Positions 1-11,257 of a DNA stretch of 64,000 nt are shown piece by piece. Within the stretch, counting starts at the first letter, position 1; each line of letters starts with the position of its first letter. The notes beneath the pieces were generated by a model, which was not told the DNA's origin, ran no database searches, and saw only the letters and a program-made list of their open reading frames with translations. This DNA is from Dermanyssus gallinae (taxonomy: Eukaryota; Arthropoda; Arachnida; Mesostigmata; Dermanyssidae), in the NCBI GenBank assembly GCA_003439945.1, contig QVRM01005598.1, forward strand, positions 23,501-87,500. Reading direction: 5' to 3'. A program made the position numbers and the translations under genes.

Positions 1-53
1 GTCTGATATCAACTATATATGAGAAAAATAACTCATGACTATATATCTAACGG

Positions 54-320
<267 letters not shown>

Positions 321-378
321 ATATATATATATATATATATCAATTAAATGAGGGGAATGGCTCAAAATGTGATAGCTC

Positions 379-1300
379 TTGGATTGGGTTTGTGTGCACG
401 GCCGACTGGCGACCCGCCATACAGACGGACCGTTGGTGAGCTTTGACCACTCTGACGTGGCTCATTGTCTAACGAACGGTGCACCGTTTTTCTTGTTATC
501 GCGTCCTGTCGCGGCTTTTCCCGGTGGCTACGCTGTCCACCTTAATCTTGAAAGCGCAAAGCCCGTTGCCGGTTTAGTTGATGCAAATCGTATCGTGAGA
601 AGCCTCGTGACAGCAGCAATAATAATAACGACGACGACAACAACAGCAACAACAACAGAAACGACAGCAGCAGCAACAACAACAAAAAGACAGCAACAAC
701 AACAGCAGCATTCACGGCGATTTCACGACGCCCGAACAACAGCAAAGATAACCATAGATTCGATAGAGCGACAACTATAACAGCAATACAACAGGGTCCC
801 TGGAGTGCGGACAGTAACACCCACGGACTGCAAAGCTTCTATCGTCCTTTCGGGACAGCGGCCGCGTTAGCAGCAATAACGCCTGTCACACGAACATACT
901 TGTACTTCTCCGTGTTTGTGTGTTGTTTTTGTGCATCCACATATATACGTAGGTTGCATACGTCCGCGGCCAAGGCGAGGTCAGATAGCAAAGGTTGATG
1001 GAGACATTTCCTGCCTATTCAAACAGCATTAACAGAGACCAACCAGCTACGACATTGCAGTGAAGAGAAGCAGCCTGTGGAAGCAGGAGCAGTAGAGGCA
1101 GATAGATAAATGCTGTTGCAATGGTTATGATTCCGTCTGCCGTTTGTGTTGTTGTTGTTGTTGTTGTTTTTCCGTTGTTGACGTTGGCTGTGGATTGGCC
1201 CAATGCATTTCGTCTCCTGCAACCCGCTCCAGGTCTAATAACTTCAAATTGGATGAATATGGATCGATAGTTATTTTCTTATACCATGTTGTAACAGTTC
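379..1300. other. Unassigned stretch with CAN trinucleotide tract
   Basis: No recognisable gene. Positions 610-715 hold an imperfect CAA/CAG/CGA tract that keeps an open frame of 133 codons (379-780), but the predicted residues are low-complexity T/A/Q and the upstream part matches no family I know. A short GTT tract lies at 1143-1172. Confidence 0.5.
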
Positions 1301-1317
1301 ATCTACACCATTCTTCT

Positions 1318-1455
1318 TCTTATGGTATAGTATCGATGCACGACATCTCCTTACCATTTATGGTACAGTATTGATGCCTGACATCTCCTTACCGTCTTTG
1401 ACATAGCATTGATATGTGGCATTTTCTCATCGTCTATGGTATACTATTGACGGCT
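1318..1455 (+). repeat. Degenerate minisatellite, about 45-bp period
   Basis: Three successive diverged units share the pattern TATGGTAyAGTATyGATG followed by a CATCTCCTTACC-like block (about 1320, 1363 and 1408), with a partial fourth unit near 1436. No coding meaning is visible. Confidence 0.55.
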
Positions 1456-1627
1456 ATGACAACTTTAGTTTAACACAACGATAAAAATAACTCTTAAAAA
1501 TAAGCAAATATGTGCCTGATCTACGTGTAGGGACCCTCTCTTTGTTTAATTGGTAAAATTCATAACGTCTTGATACGAACGTATATGCCTGCGCAAGCGT
1601 GTCGCTCGCAGACACGGGCGATTGACT

Positions 1628-1772
1628 TTTCTGCAAAATTACCTTAATTTTGACAATTGTTGAAAATGTGTAATTATGGAAATTTTAAGTTCAGTGGGAA
1701 ATTGCCGAATTTAAATAAATGTGCCGTCCGGAGAAAACGGTTTCATAAAATTGTATATATATATATATTTAG
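1628..1772 (+). repeat. Dispersed repeat, copy 1 (partner at 12692-12856)
   Basis: The segment with the shared words CAATTGTTGAAAATGTGTA and GAGAAAACGG-like, ending in a (TA)n tract, reappears diverged at 12692-12856 inside an intron of the BTB gene. It is an uncharacterised interspersed repeat with a TA-rich tail, probably a SINE or MITE fragment. Confidence 0.55.
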
Positions 1773-1989
1773 TTTTAGAACAAAAGTTTTTGCCGGTATC
1801 GCCGGTTCGATCGCTGCTGTTTACCGAATTCAAGCGATGTTTATTGAGAATAAATAATAAATCATGCCGCGGTCATATTACTGTCGGGGAAACCCTCTCA
1901 TATTTTAATATGTCGGCATACGCTGTGCCTGATACAAGAAAGACAGCGTAAGCCGCGACGTGTGCATTTAGGTATATATGTGAAACAAA

Positions 1990-1991
1990 TA

Positions 1992-2053
<62 letters not shown>
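1990..2053. repeat. (TA)n microsatellite
   Basis: About 60 bp of uninterrupted TA. The following 2054-2560 is AT-rich DNA in which I see nothing identifiable. Confidence 0.95.
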
Positions 2054-2056
<3 letters not shown>

Positions 2057-2566
2057 TCAAAACAGTCGTAAACGGTTATGTATTATTGCGATTGCTATTA
2101 CTATTGTTGTAAATGTCTCTTTTCGCCCTAGTTTTTCCCTGTCACTTGTAGTCGATCTGGCCGTAATTTTCCGGCTGCGGCTAGTAGAATCATCTGTGAA
2201 CGATAGGTCAAAAGTAATCATACATTGCGTTCGTACAGTATCGCGTCTGTACCTGAATTTGTAGACTCTCGCGCCAGCGAAGGACCAATTTTTGCAACAT
2301 TTTATTCGCAAATTATCATTTCTACGTCTATACTAAACGAAACAAAGTACAGATATCACGCTCGTATCCGTGACAATGTTCAAGGGTCAAGCATTCTTTT
2401 TTTTCTGCGGCAGCCCGAGGAAGAAATCAAATGAATGATAGTTGCAAAAGATTGTTGGCGACGATTGTTGCGTTCTAAGAGAGCGGTCGTATGCAGGGGT
2501 TTATGAAAGTTTTAGCCATACTTGAGGGGCATCTCATCACTTGTTGAAATAAGCATCTATCCCAAT

Positions 2567-3137
2567 GGAATATCTGATTTAGAAGTGACAGTGAAACTAC
2601 TCAAATGTGTTATATGATTTTGGCGGACATAGTTTCACAAAATGTGCGATTGCAAGAGATTTTGTTCGATAGAGAGACCGACATCAAGCGTGCTCAGAAC
2701 AAAATTTTGTTCCGTCTGAAAGACATCCAACTAGCGCAAGAAAGATAGATCGGGGAAACCGTAATCATATCCGAAATTAAGCCACTATCGATATGTTACC
2801 AAACGGATGCCTATAAAATGCGCATACCAGCGGTATCGGTGTTTTATGGGCGTAATGGTAAAATCTTAAGGCATTGAATGCGGAAGCATACAAATGAGAC
2901 GTAAGAAAATTCCGACTTTTGCGAACGCATTCAATCTTACTTTTTTCTTCCGCTATCAAGTCTAGTATTTATAGAAAAATCACAATTTTTCTGTCGCTAG
3001 TCAAGTCTAGTTTTTCTATAGAACAACTAAATCTTTTGCAATTGCACATTTTGTAAAACGATGCTTAGTGAGCCACATCGAGATCACACGTTTTACTAAT
3101 TTCACTGTCACTTCTAAACAAGCTGTTTCTAATTCGT
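2567..3137. mobile_element. Non-autonomous inverted-repeat element (MITE-like)
   Basis: The left end (about 2567-2680) and right end (about 3020-3137) are inverted copies over roughly 100 bp; both contain TTTAGAAGTGACAGTGAAA or its complement and an ACAAAATGTGCrATTGCAA block. The interior has no transposase frame. The terminal region resembles the element at 24452-24878 (shared CAATGGAA and GTGAGAGTGAAA-like words), suggesting one mariner-type MITE family. Edges are approximate. Confidence 0.6.
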
Positions 3138-4055
3138 ATACACAATTCAGCCGCGTTAACACCCAAGCAGGAAACACAATTACTGGTATCTTCGGTACAA
3201 GACATCTTATGAGACCGCCGACTAGGCATGTGTGCTAGAATGGATTCCAGCAGATTTGTTTGCGATAGTTAGTTACCACGAACTCTTTTTGCTCTGTTGG
3301 AACGCTGTTAAGCAACATTTTCTCGACAGGTTTAGCAGCGCGAATACCGTCGTGTAATCACGCGTCTATCCTTATTATTTCCGTCCGTCTCGCTCACCCG
3401 GATCCAATCTGAGTTTACTCTCGAACAAAGAGCGCGGTTCTATTTTCCGCCCCAAGCAAACTCTCTAAATTAGAAGAAATTGCACCCGCGTCAGTCGCCC
3501 ATATAGGCAGATATCAAATATGTGTTTTCCCAAGCCGCTTCTTGCAATTAAGGCAAAACATAAAACGCAGCTGCCTGGTGAGGGTCGTGGATACCACATT
3601 GGGTCGAATGCTTCGGTTAACAAGTTCTGCTTTCCTCCTCAAGTATGGCTTGAGTTTTCATAGACACCCGGTGTACACATATATACACATTTATGCGTAA
3701 ACCAGAATTATCCTAACAATAACGCTGTTTGCTCAAGACCCATTTGGTTTACGGTAGTTTCTGCACCGTTTTTCTTCTGTTCGTGTCTTCCACAGGAGGT
3801 TTTTGCAGGATTGTTGCCCTATGGAGGGCCTTAGAGTCACGGTACTGGCTCGTGACCTCTCAACACGACAATAGCGTGGAGCAACCACGCTATTCCCGCA
3901 TATCCACGTTTGGGAAAAAACTCAGCGAAGCTCAGTGATTGAAGCCAGTATATCAGTAGTGTCGCATCTGTGCGTTTCCTTCATTGCGTACGCGCAGCAT
4001 ACAACTGCAACAACACCGACACCGGAAAGAAATCGACAAAGCAGCAGGACGTCCA
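3138..4055. other. Unassigned single-copy-looking DNA
   Basis: I see no gene or repeat I can name here. Frames of 60-90 codons around 3729-3938 and 3935-4233 overlap in several registers. Only the short segment 4056-4174 is considered further, as a possible exon. Confidence 0.4.
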
Positions 4056-5198
4056 ATGGATTACTCGGCGTGTTGGGGTTGGGTACAGTCGCTCGACTTG
4101 GGTCGTGTGTCCTCACTCAACTGGAGCCGGCGCATCGAGTTTCTTCAGAACACGCTCGCATGCGATAGCCCTAAGTAAGTACCCATCGTTGATAGCTATG
4201 GCCTGTCAGTGGTTGATGATGTTTCTACAATAGGTACGATAGGTAAAACGCAAGGATCAGGTCGGCTATTAAGTCGTCAGCAGCGTTAACATTTTTGTTT
4301 ACTTAATTGAGGGTGGATGGTAATGCACTATCTCTTTTTATTGAGACATCTGTGCTCCCCGTTTTTTGTTTTCGATCGTGGTCGATTTTTAGCCCACTCC
4401 AGCATTCACCTTGTTTAAATTGGACACCACGAAAACCAATTTAGGAGTGGCCGGTTTGGATCTCCAACCCAGGCCTCCCGAATGCAAGGCAAAGGCTTTT
4501 TTTTGCCAGTAAGCCATCTTGCTCGGTTACTTAACACCAGGACGATGGTTGTCGTCAGGTGATTATATAAGGTGTCAATAGAAAATGGCCTGCCTTCAAT
4601 GTTGTTACAAGAAGACATAGACAAACACTCATATTCCTAGGCGACTCGTTACCTGCATCAAGAGTTTGAGACCAGATTTCATACACAAGGGCGGGCAGTA
4701 CGTGCGATCTTTGTGGATCACAGCCTTAGTCTTTACTGGCCTCCGTGTATCGCGCTCCAGCGGCAGCATTTCAGGTCAATTTTGAATAATTGGCGTGACA
4801 ACAAATTTTCTCCCCCGTGTTTCTAACCCTTGATCAGGCCTACTGTCGTTTCCGTTGTTAGTCAGCTTTTTGTAAAACCAAATCATATATATGTATTTTT
4901 TTGTATTCGGTAAATATTGTAGCTTTCACCTTCACCCTTACGGCGACCTTTCCGACGAGAGACTTCCCGAGCGAAACTTTGAATCGGATGTGCCTTCTTA
5001 TAAATACTTTACTACTCCAGAAAAACGGCACCTACGAAGGCCAATCCGTTTCAAGTTCTGCTTTTCCACGCTCAGAAAAGGCCAAATGCAACTACTTCCC
5101 CCGCAAATATTTGTCTGTGGGTGTGAAATTGTGTGCGGTCGTACCGCAATGCGGTGTCTTGACTGCTTTCGCAGTGGAGAATTTGATCTGACTGATCG
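4056..5198 (+). CDS. Candidate 5' exons of the BTB-BACK gene
   Basis: Two possible exons, 4056-4174 and 4923-5198, could precede the BTB exons. The first opens with ATG (M-D-Y-S-A-C-W) and ends at a strong donor, AA|GTAAGT. The second follows an acceptor TATTGTAG and ends at a weaker donor, CG|GTGACA. Codon phase agrees across 4174/4923 and again across 5198/8769, about a 1 in 9 coincidence. The second exon encodes 91 complete residues ending in a stretch (I-F-V-C-G-C-E-I-V-C near 5110) that could be a divergent folded segment, but I recognise no domain. If right, the whole protein would be about 963 residues. Both exons may instead be chance frames; RNA evidence is needed. Confidence 0.3.
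4381..4540 (-). mobile_element. tRNA-derived SINE, family 2, minus copy
   Basis: Read on the minus strand, this matches the plus-strand copy at 42816-42960: a box A-like GATGGCTTACTGGC, the shared TTGCATTCGGGAGG segment, a degraded box B, then the same tail (ACCGGCCACTCCTAAATTGG and GAATGCTGGAGTGGGC). Box B here (GGTTGGAGATCC) is damaged and an A run interrupts the head, so this is an old copy. Confidence 0.75.
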
Positions 5199-5643
5199 GT
5201 GACAGGTAGGTGGGCGTTCCACCTGTCTGATGTAATTTCTCCTGTAAACTGTAATTCACTTTTCACATTTGATGATATTGTATACGCGGCGATCCAATTG
5301 CATGGATCAGTTGATTCGCATTTGACTGGCCGTGGCTACGTGAGACATGTATGAGTACTACATAGGCTCACCGAAAAAAAAAATGTACCACACCTGGTGA
5401 AAATGGACGACGTGATGTAATATGACCTTCTGCAAAACGAGATTACGAATAATGGCAGTGAAATGTACTGCCGTTAGCACCTTTTAGAGCTGGATGGGGG
5501 GGGGGATGATCAAAAGCTTCTTTACCATATTTCTGCTTCAAAGATATGTAATTTCTAGGTGGGTGGAGTTTTCTTATTAAGAGCGTTGAACTAAGAGATG
5601 GATTTTAACTTTACCTGGAAAAATCGACAGAACGTTCTAATAA

Positions 5644-5704
<61 letters not shown>

Positions 5705-5975
5705 CACTTAGATATATATACATTGTAACGTGCTGAGGGAGGCCCTCGTTGAGCACTTGACACTTAACGGCCGTCGTTAAGTGTCCATTACAATTGGGAC
5801 TAGTGGTGTGGATGATAACAACTAACCACACAATATCAGCAGACTGATAAAAGGTAGTCGGTCAATGGAGAATGACAGACACGACTGAGGCGGTCTGCTG
5901 TCCTTGCAGTTAAACGGACATATATTTTAAACGGTAATTAAGCAAATGCAAGGCTTAGAGAACGGGGTGAAGAAT
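5199..5975. other. AT-rich stretch with (TA)n tract
   Basis: No gene seen. It holds a G run at about 5495-5506 and a (TA)n tract of about 55 bp at 5646-5700. If the upstream candidate exons are real, this lies inside the intron 5199-8768. Confidence 0.5.
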
Positions 5976-6037
5976 GAAGGTGTGGCGAGTCTCGCGTTCT
6001 TTGTATATATATATATACAAAGAACGCGAGCCACACC

Positions 6038-6072
<35 letters not shown>

Positions 6073-6100
6073 ATATATGAAGGTGTGGCGCTCGTTCGCG
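5976..6100. repeat. Fold-back repeat with TA loops
   Basis: An arm at 5976-6010 (GAAGGTGTGGCGAG then CTCGCGTTCTTTGTATA) is the reverse complement of 6011-6040, joined through TATATATA. A second (TA)n stretch and a third partial arm in the original orientation (6079-6100) follow. This has the same architecture as 54-320: unique arms around a TA microsatellite. Confidence 0.7.
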
Positions 6101-6689
6101 CTCCCGCAACTCAAATAGTCTAAGGGTTTCATACGTGTTGTTTCGTTACGTGAATAGGCGGAAAGTGTAGAGCAGTGTGAGAGGCATGTAGGGAAGATGA
6201 GTTCACCTCATAACTTGTCTAAGCGTGAAATCACTGACCGTCCAGTTCAGGCGTAACTCTGTTGAATGGTTTACGAGAAGGGAGAGCGCCTTTTTGATTT
6301 TGGGCACGCCATTAGTAACATGGTGGTGTCTGAAACTGCACTCAGGAGGCGCGCATGTGCACAAAACTTTCGATAGGGTGACGTAAACATTCGTAGACAA
6401 CAGCAGTTCAGACGAGAACCAGCGTATTCAACGTCGTATGCCCGATGGCAGACAACAGCAGTTCCAAGTGCGCCAAGTGCAGTAGGGTGAGCACTCATAG
6501 ACCACGACTAGATACACCGTGAGCCCAGAGGGTGAGCAGCGGGGACTGTACACGGGGTAGCCACATGGACGACCAGGAGGAGCAAGTCTCTAAGCGAGCA
6601 CTTGTATCCATTCGACTGCCCAAAGAGGCAATTAACATAGACGACACGCGACCTCTTGATAAGGGTCTAGACGTGGTCAAACGGCACTG

Positions 6690-7620
6690 AAACGCAACTG
6701 ACCCACTGCCCTGCTATATGTATAACCAACGAAGAGGCCAAAACGGAACAAGAAACAGCCTTGAGATTCTAGCACGAAAAAAGAACTGAGGCTTGCAGTC
6801 ACAACGGGAACGCGTGGAAGGAAAGGCAACCCTGACCAAAACAAAGGGAAGAGAGAGGTCAGCAGGACCATCCTTATCAAGAAGAATGGGGGCGGGTGCC
6901 TTATTCGCCGACGCTCTGCGAAAAAATACCACAGAATCCAGGTTACGAAGCATCGTCAGGTGATGAACAACGATATGCGCATTGTCTTCAAGGAGAAGAA
7001 GGCAGAAAGGACAGACGTTCCTTGAGGCTTTCGTGAGAGGGAACTTCAAGGCTACACTGGGTGCCGCTATCCAAAAGAAGCTGGTTATAAAGCATCTCCT
7101 AGAGGGTACATCCAAATCAGAGATAGTCAAGTCGCTTGATTTACTTTCGGGGGCACTTACAAATTGGGCGAGCCGCACAAGGCACACGCTGAAAGATTGG
7201 ACACAGAACCACAGGCTGCAGGAATGAAACCGTGCAAGAAAAAGATGCCATAAATGTGGCGTTTTAGGGCACATTGGTAAAGGCTGCTTAGCAAAGGCTT
7301 CGTGTTATAATTGCGAAGAGCCGGGGCGTGCAGCTAACTCGTCAGCTTGCCCTAAGTACAAGACGGGCATTTGTACCGCGTTCAACTGAGGTACAACGGA
7401 TTGCAGGGCACAGAGTAAAAGTATTGGCTTGCCAACTGATGGCAACCCTGAGGAAAGGGGCGACTGCCCAGCATGGTCCTCTGGCCGTAACCACCTCCGG
7501 AGAGAAAGATCGGGGAGCGTTCAAAGAAGTATATTAGATCACAAAAGAAGATTCCGACGAAGAGAGGCCTGATGTCTCTTTTATCGGTACAACCGGCCCC
7601 GCAGGTCTTCACCGGCAATG
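6690..7620 (+). pseudogene. Non-LTR retrotransposon gag-like ORF1 remnant
   Basis: An open frame at 6982-7227 encodes a basic, helical gag-like segment. After its stop, another frame (about 7234-7370) encodes two zinc-knuckle motifs, C-H-K-C-G-x3-G-H-I-x3-G-C and C-Y-N-C-E-E-P-G-R-x6-C, the second having lost its usual histidine. Paired CCHC knuckles are typical of ORF1 of Jockey/R1-type LINEs, where they bind the element RNA. Stops and frame changes show it is dead. The 186-codon minus-strand frame over the same DNA is its antisense shadow. Confidence 0.7.
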
Positions 7621-7879
7621 AAATTTAGTGCGATCCAGGTAATTTGCAACCGCAGGACAGTCCATACCCCTCTGAAGGATATTGCCTCCAATAGAGGGGC
7701 GGGGCTAGTCTTACTCAGCTAACCTAACGTTGCAACCGTTATTAGCAAGGGCTGGGTATGCAATGACAAAACATACACCTGCGTTGTAAACACATCAAAC
7801 AGATCTGCAAGGTATGGTAAGGGCGCGGGTTTTACTTGTATAGATTATAGGGACACCGAGCGGTTCTTTTTTTCCCGTC

Positions 7880-8608
7880 TCTCCCGGAGTTCGGCAGAGC
7901 CATTGAGGCACTCAAGGTACCCTCAGAAGCTACATCAGTTATCACCATCTCCGAAATTCTGGCAGCGGCGGAGAGAATCAAATTGTGTAAAGCCCCTGGC
8001 CCGGACGGCATTCCAGAAACAGCAGAAACCTATCTTCCCAACACAAGGTAGTTTCTAAAGCCGATACTATTTGCTCAGCTACGGGCCGCTGCTCTGAAAC
8101 CTAGCATACGGTGGAGCGCTCGGACTTCACCGTATGCTAGGTTTCAGAGCAGAAACCCTGCCTCCTGGAACTGAACTCATTAAGTACGCTGATAACCTCG
8201 CGGCTCCAGTAAGGGCCAGGCTCGCGGCAAAACTAGAGTTACGGGCAAACAAAGCACTTACCGAGATTTCTTTCTAGATGGAAACTAGCGACTTAAGGCT
8301 ACCAGCCAAAAGCGAAGGTATTCTTCTGATTGACAAGAAAAACATGCTCACCCATTCGGCTATTGTTAGACGACATCGAGATAAATATTGTAAAAGCAGC
8401 AAAATGTCTTGGACTTCACAAAAACATTTCTCGATTGGGTCGAGGTTCTGCGGTCGATTCTGTGGTGTCAGCGAAGGGCGAATTGACTTTACTCTGTCAA
8501 GACCACAAGAAAGCCGTTTGTCGTTCCCTACTCAAAATCCTCCTGACATCAATGCCAGTTGTAAGGACAGCAGATCCTCTTTCTGGCAAGGATCCAGATA
8601 GAGTCTAG
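7880..8608 (+). pseudogene. Jockey/R1-type LINE reverse transcriptase remnant
   Basis: Follows the gag remnant on the same strand. The segment at about 7940-8035 encodes K-A-P-G-P-D-G-I-P, the hallmark at the start of LINE reverse-transcriptase domains. At about 8178-8205 comes Y-A-D-N-L-A, a damaged form of the catalytic Y-A-D-D. Next is the M-E-T-S-D-L-R-L segment (8278) and a thumb-like region (8330-8608). The middle of the RT is missing and replaced by the inverted repeat at 8089-8152. Several frames and stops make it non-functional. It sits in the presumed intron upstream of the BTB exon at 8769. Confidence 0.75.
8089..8152. repeat. Perfect 25-bp inverted repeat inside LINE remnant
   Basis: 8089-8113 and 8128-8152 are exact reverse complements (arm contains CTGAAACCTAGCATACGGTG) around a 14-base loop. 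It lies where the central RT coding region should be, so it marks a deletion with an inverted duplication in the dead element. Confidence 0.85.
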
Positions 8609-8768
8609 TTTTATTGGGGGCCGTAGAGAGTAGAAACTGAAACGTAATGCCAGTGTACGATATCCCAGCCATATTTTAGAGTATAATCATTGTTGCACCT
8701 CTAGAAATATTTATACGAACATTGGTCATTTGGTTATGTTAACTTTTACATCCTTGCCTGTGATTTAG

Positions 8769-8927
8769 ATACTTCCGGCGTGAGTGGAATCAAAGGTCGC
8801 GGGAAAATACGGACTTTGCTATCGTATCCAAAGCAAGAGGTCGGAGCTACAAGCAATGGAGCCATTGCCACAAACATGTCCTCGAGGTACGTCGCCACTG
8901 TGTTATTGTAGCCTTATAGTGCCTTTC

Positions 8928-8977
<50 letters not shown>

Positions 8978-11204
8978 TTTATTAAATTCAATGTATTCTG
9001 TATATATGTCTAATCAATGTTATGTTTAATATGTTTACGGTATACAAATGAAAATGAACACCTAGGCAATGGTGAAAAACATTTCTCGATTGGGTCGAGG
9101 TTCTGCGGTCGAGTTGGATCTAGACGGCGACATAGTGGAAAACCTGCTACGAATTCTCTACACTAGACGGTAAGAACATATATACGGAGGCAGATAGAAA
9201 AGTTCTGCTACATAGTTATAAAGGAGAAATATTTACTTAACCTTTCAAAGTGTTTTTATTCCGTTCAAAATAGCTTCTGTCCGCTGTAGTGCACTTGTGC
9301 CACCCTCTTTCCCACTTTCGAAACACTTCTTACGAATTGTTTGGAATCGAGTTGAGTTGTTCGAGCGATGTTTTCTTTATCGTCATTATTATTAACATTA
9401 TTATTCAATAACACATTATTGAAATTTTGTCGTTTATTTTTTGTATATGTGGGATCAGGAAAAGTCACACGGAATCAGGTCCGGCAAATATGGAGGTCGC
9501 AGACATTTTTAGAAATTGAATTTTTTTATCAAATAATCCGAAATCAGTAACAACGTGTGCGCCGATGCGTTGTGCTGGTGCAGGATATAAGAATTGTTGA
9601 GCCTACAGTCCAGGGTCGAATGTTATGGCTCATTGTTCATAAAATTTCGAGGTAGTATTCTTATTAACATTAGAACCAGGTGGCAAAAATCGTGGAACTG
9701 ATTCCCTTGTAGTGGCAAAAAACAATACAAAAATCTTGGTGTTGGATCTGCTCTTTCTGAAATCCGTCGATTGACTTTTTCCTTGAAAGTATCACTGGGA
9801 GGATTGGGCTTTGGTCTCGATGCCGTTGCCATATACTTATGACCGTAATCCGCCAAAAAATGAAATTCCGATCTGTCCCAATGAGCGTCAATTTGCTGGT
9901 AATTTAACATTTTTAGAACGAACTTCGCTGCCAGTCTTCTGACGTAAATACCAGGCAAGACCGTTACAACTGATCCATAAGATATCCCTGATAGTAATTT
10001 GTTGATTGTCGAGTGCAATATCACGGGCTTTGTCAACTGTTTTTCTATTATTGACGTCGGGAGTCTTCCCGAACAGGGGCTATTTTCGGTGTCTTCACAT
10101 CCATGTCGAAATCGACCGTATCACATATACACATGTTTCGGGACATGCTTGACTGTCACAATCAGTTCTTATATTTCCACCGCTTTACAACTCTTGATTT
10201 GGATTTTAATACATGTCTTGGTGCAAATTCGTTGCTCCTCTATTTTCGGCTTTTAAAAAACGGAATGTGGCAAGTGGCAATTGACATAGGCACTCTCGAA
10301 TCTCTTCCACTTTTACTCTAACTCAGAAGATTATATTTATTACCAGATATTGAAATATTATTTCGGGCAATCAATAGTCACAAGAGACACGTTCGCATAG
10401 CAAAGTGTTCTATTGGGAAACCTACTTTTTATATATTATATTTAGGTGGTTTCGGAAATGCTTGACGCATATGAGTTTTCGACGGATAGCAGCAGCTAGC
10501 GTGGAGCTTTCAAACCTACTAAACCCAAATTTCTCCCAATCATCTCCGGAATTGTATTGCTTTGCCTCGAAATATTCTGTTTCTAGCAGGACTATAAGTG
10601 CACAAGCCAAACTGAATTATCTACATATACAAACATTTTTATATGTACGTTCTGAGTCGATCGAATTTGTGTTATTATTTACTGCCTTTAGTCACCAATC
10701 CGAATCCTACGCAAAATTGTTGTGCTGAACATGTAATGTAATTTATCGCATTATTTAGTGTTGTATATATCTTATAACACCTATATATGCAATGCATGTT
10801 CGTGTCAAACGTACCGAGTTTATGGCTTGGGTCGCACTCCTTAGACTTAGACGGCCGTTTCAACCGTTATAGTGTTTGTGTTATTCTGATTATGTTATAG
10901 ATTGTTTGAGTCACCCTTCCGCATAGTATTGTCAGTGCCCTTTTGTTAATTGTGTGGCTTTTTCGTTGTTGATTTTGGGTTTATTCTTGATTTTCGTCGT
11001 TTGGGGCTGCCCTAATATCGGCTGGGCATAAAGGTATGTATCCGTTGAGTCGATCACAAAAAACCATCACCGGCTTATTCATTTAGTCGATGACCTGAGC
11101 CTCGTACCTGATCGCGTCCGGGCCGTGCGGAATTATCTTCGAGCAGAATTTCACCGTTTCGCCTCTGACCCATCCTTCCTTCAACTCAAGGAAGCTGAGG
11201 TTTG

Positions 11205-11257
<53 letters not shown>

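Noticed and set aside
379..780. 133-codon frame ending in poly-Thr/Gln
   Set aside because: Low-complexity triplet tract with no flanking domain or splice support.
6714..7274. 186-codon minus-strand frame
   Set aside because: It is antisense to the LINE gag remnant, whose plus strand carries the zinc-knuckle motifs.
9999..10321. Plus-strand frames with hydrophobic segments
   Set aside because: Overlap or adjoin the minus-strand mariner remnant and lie inside a BTB-gene intron; no family match.
10900..11033. Possible extra BTB exon ending at CATAAAG|GTATGT
   Set aside because: The required frame has a stop; the same AAAG works better as the acceptor of exon 11034-11199, which continues the BTB domain in phase.
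11087..11199. Alternative acceptor TTCATTTAG at 11086 for the BTB/BACK exon
   Set aside because: Its phase does not fit the upstream exon, whereas an acceptor at 11033 fits and adds expected BTB residues.
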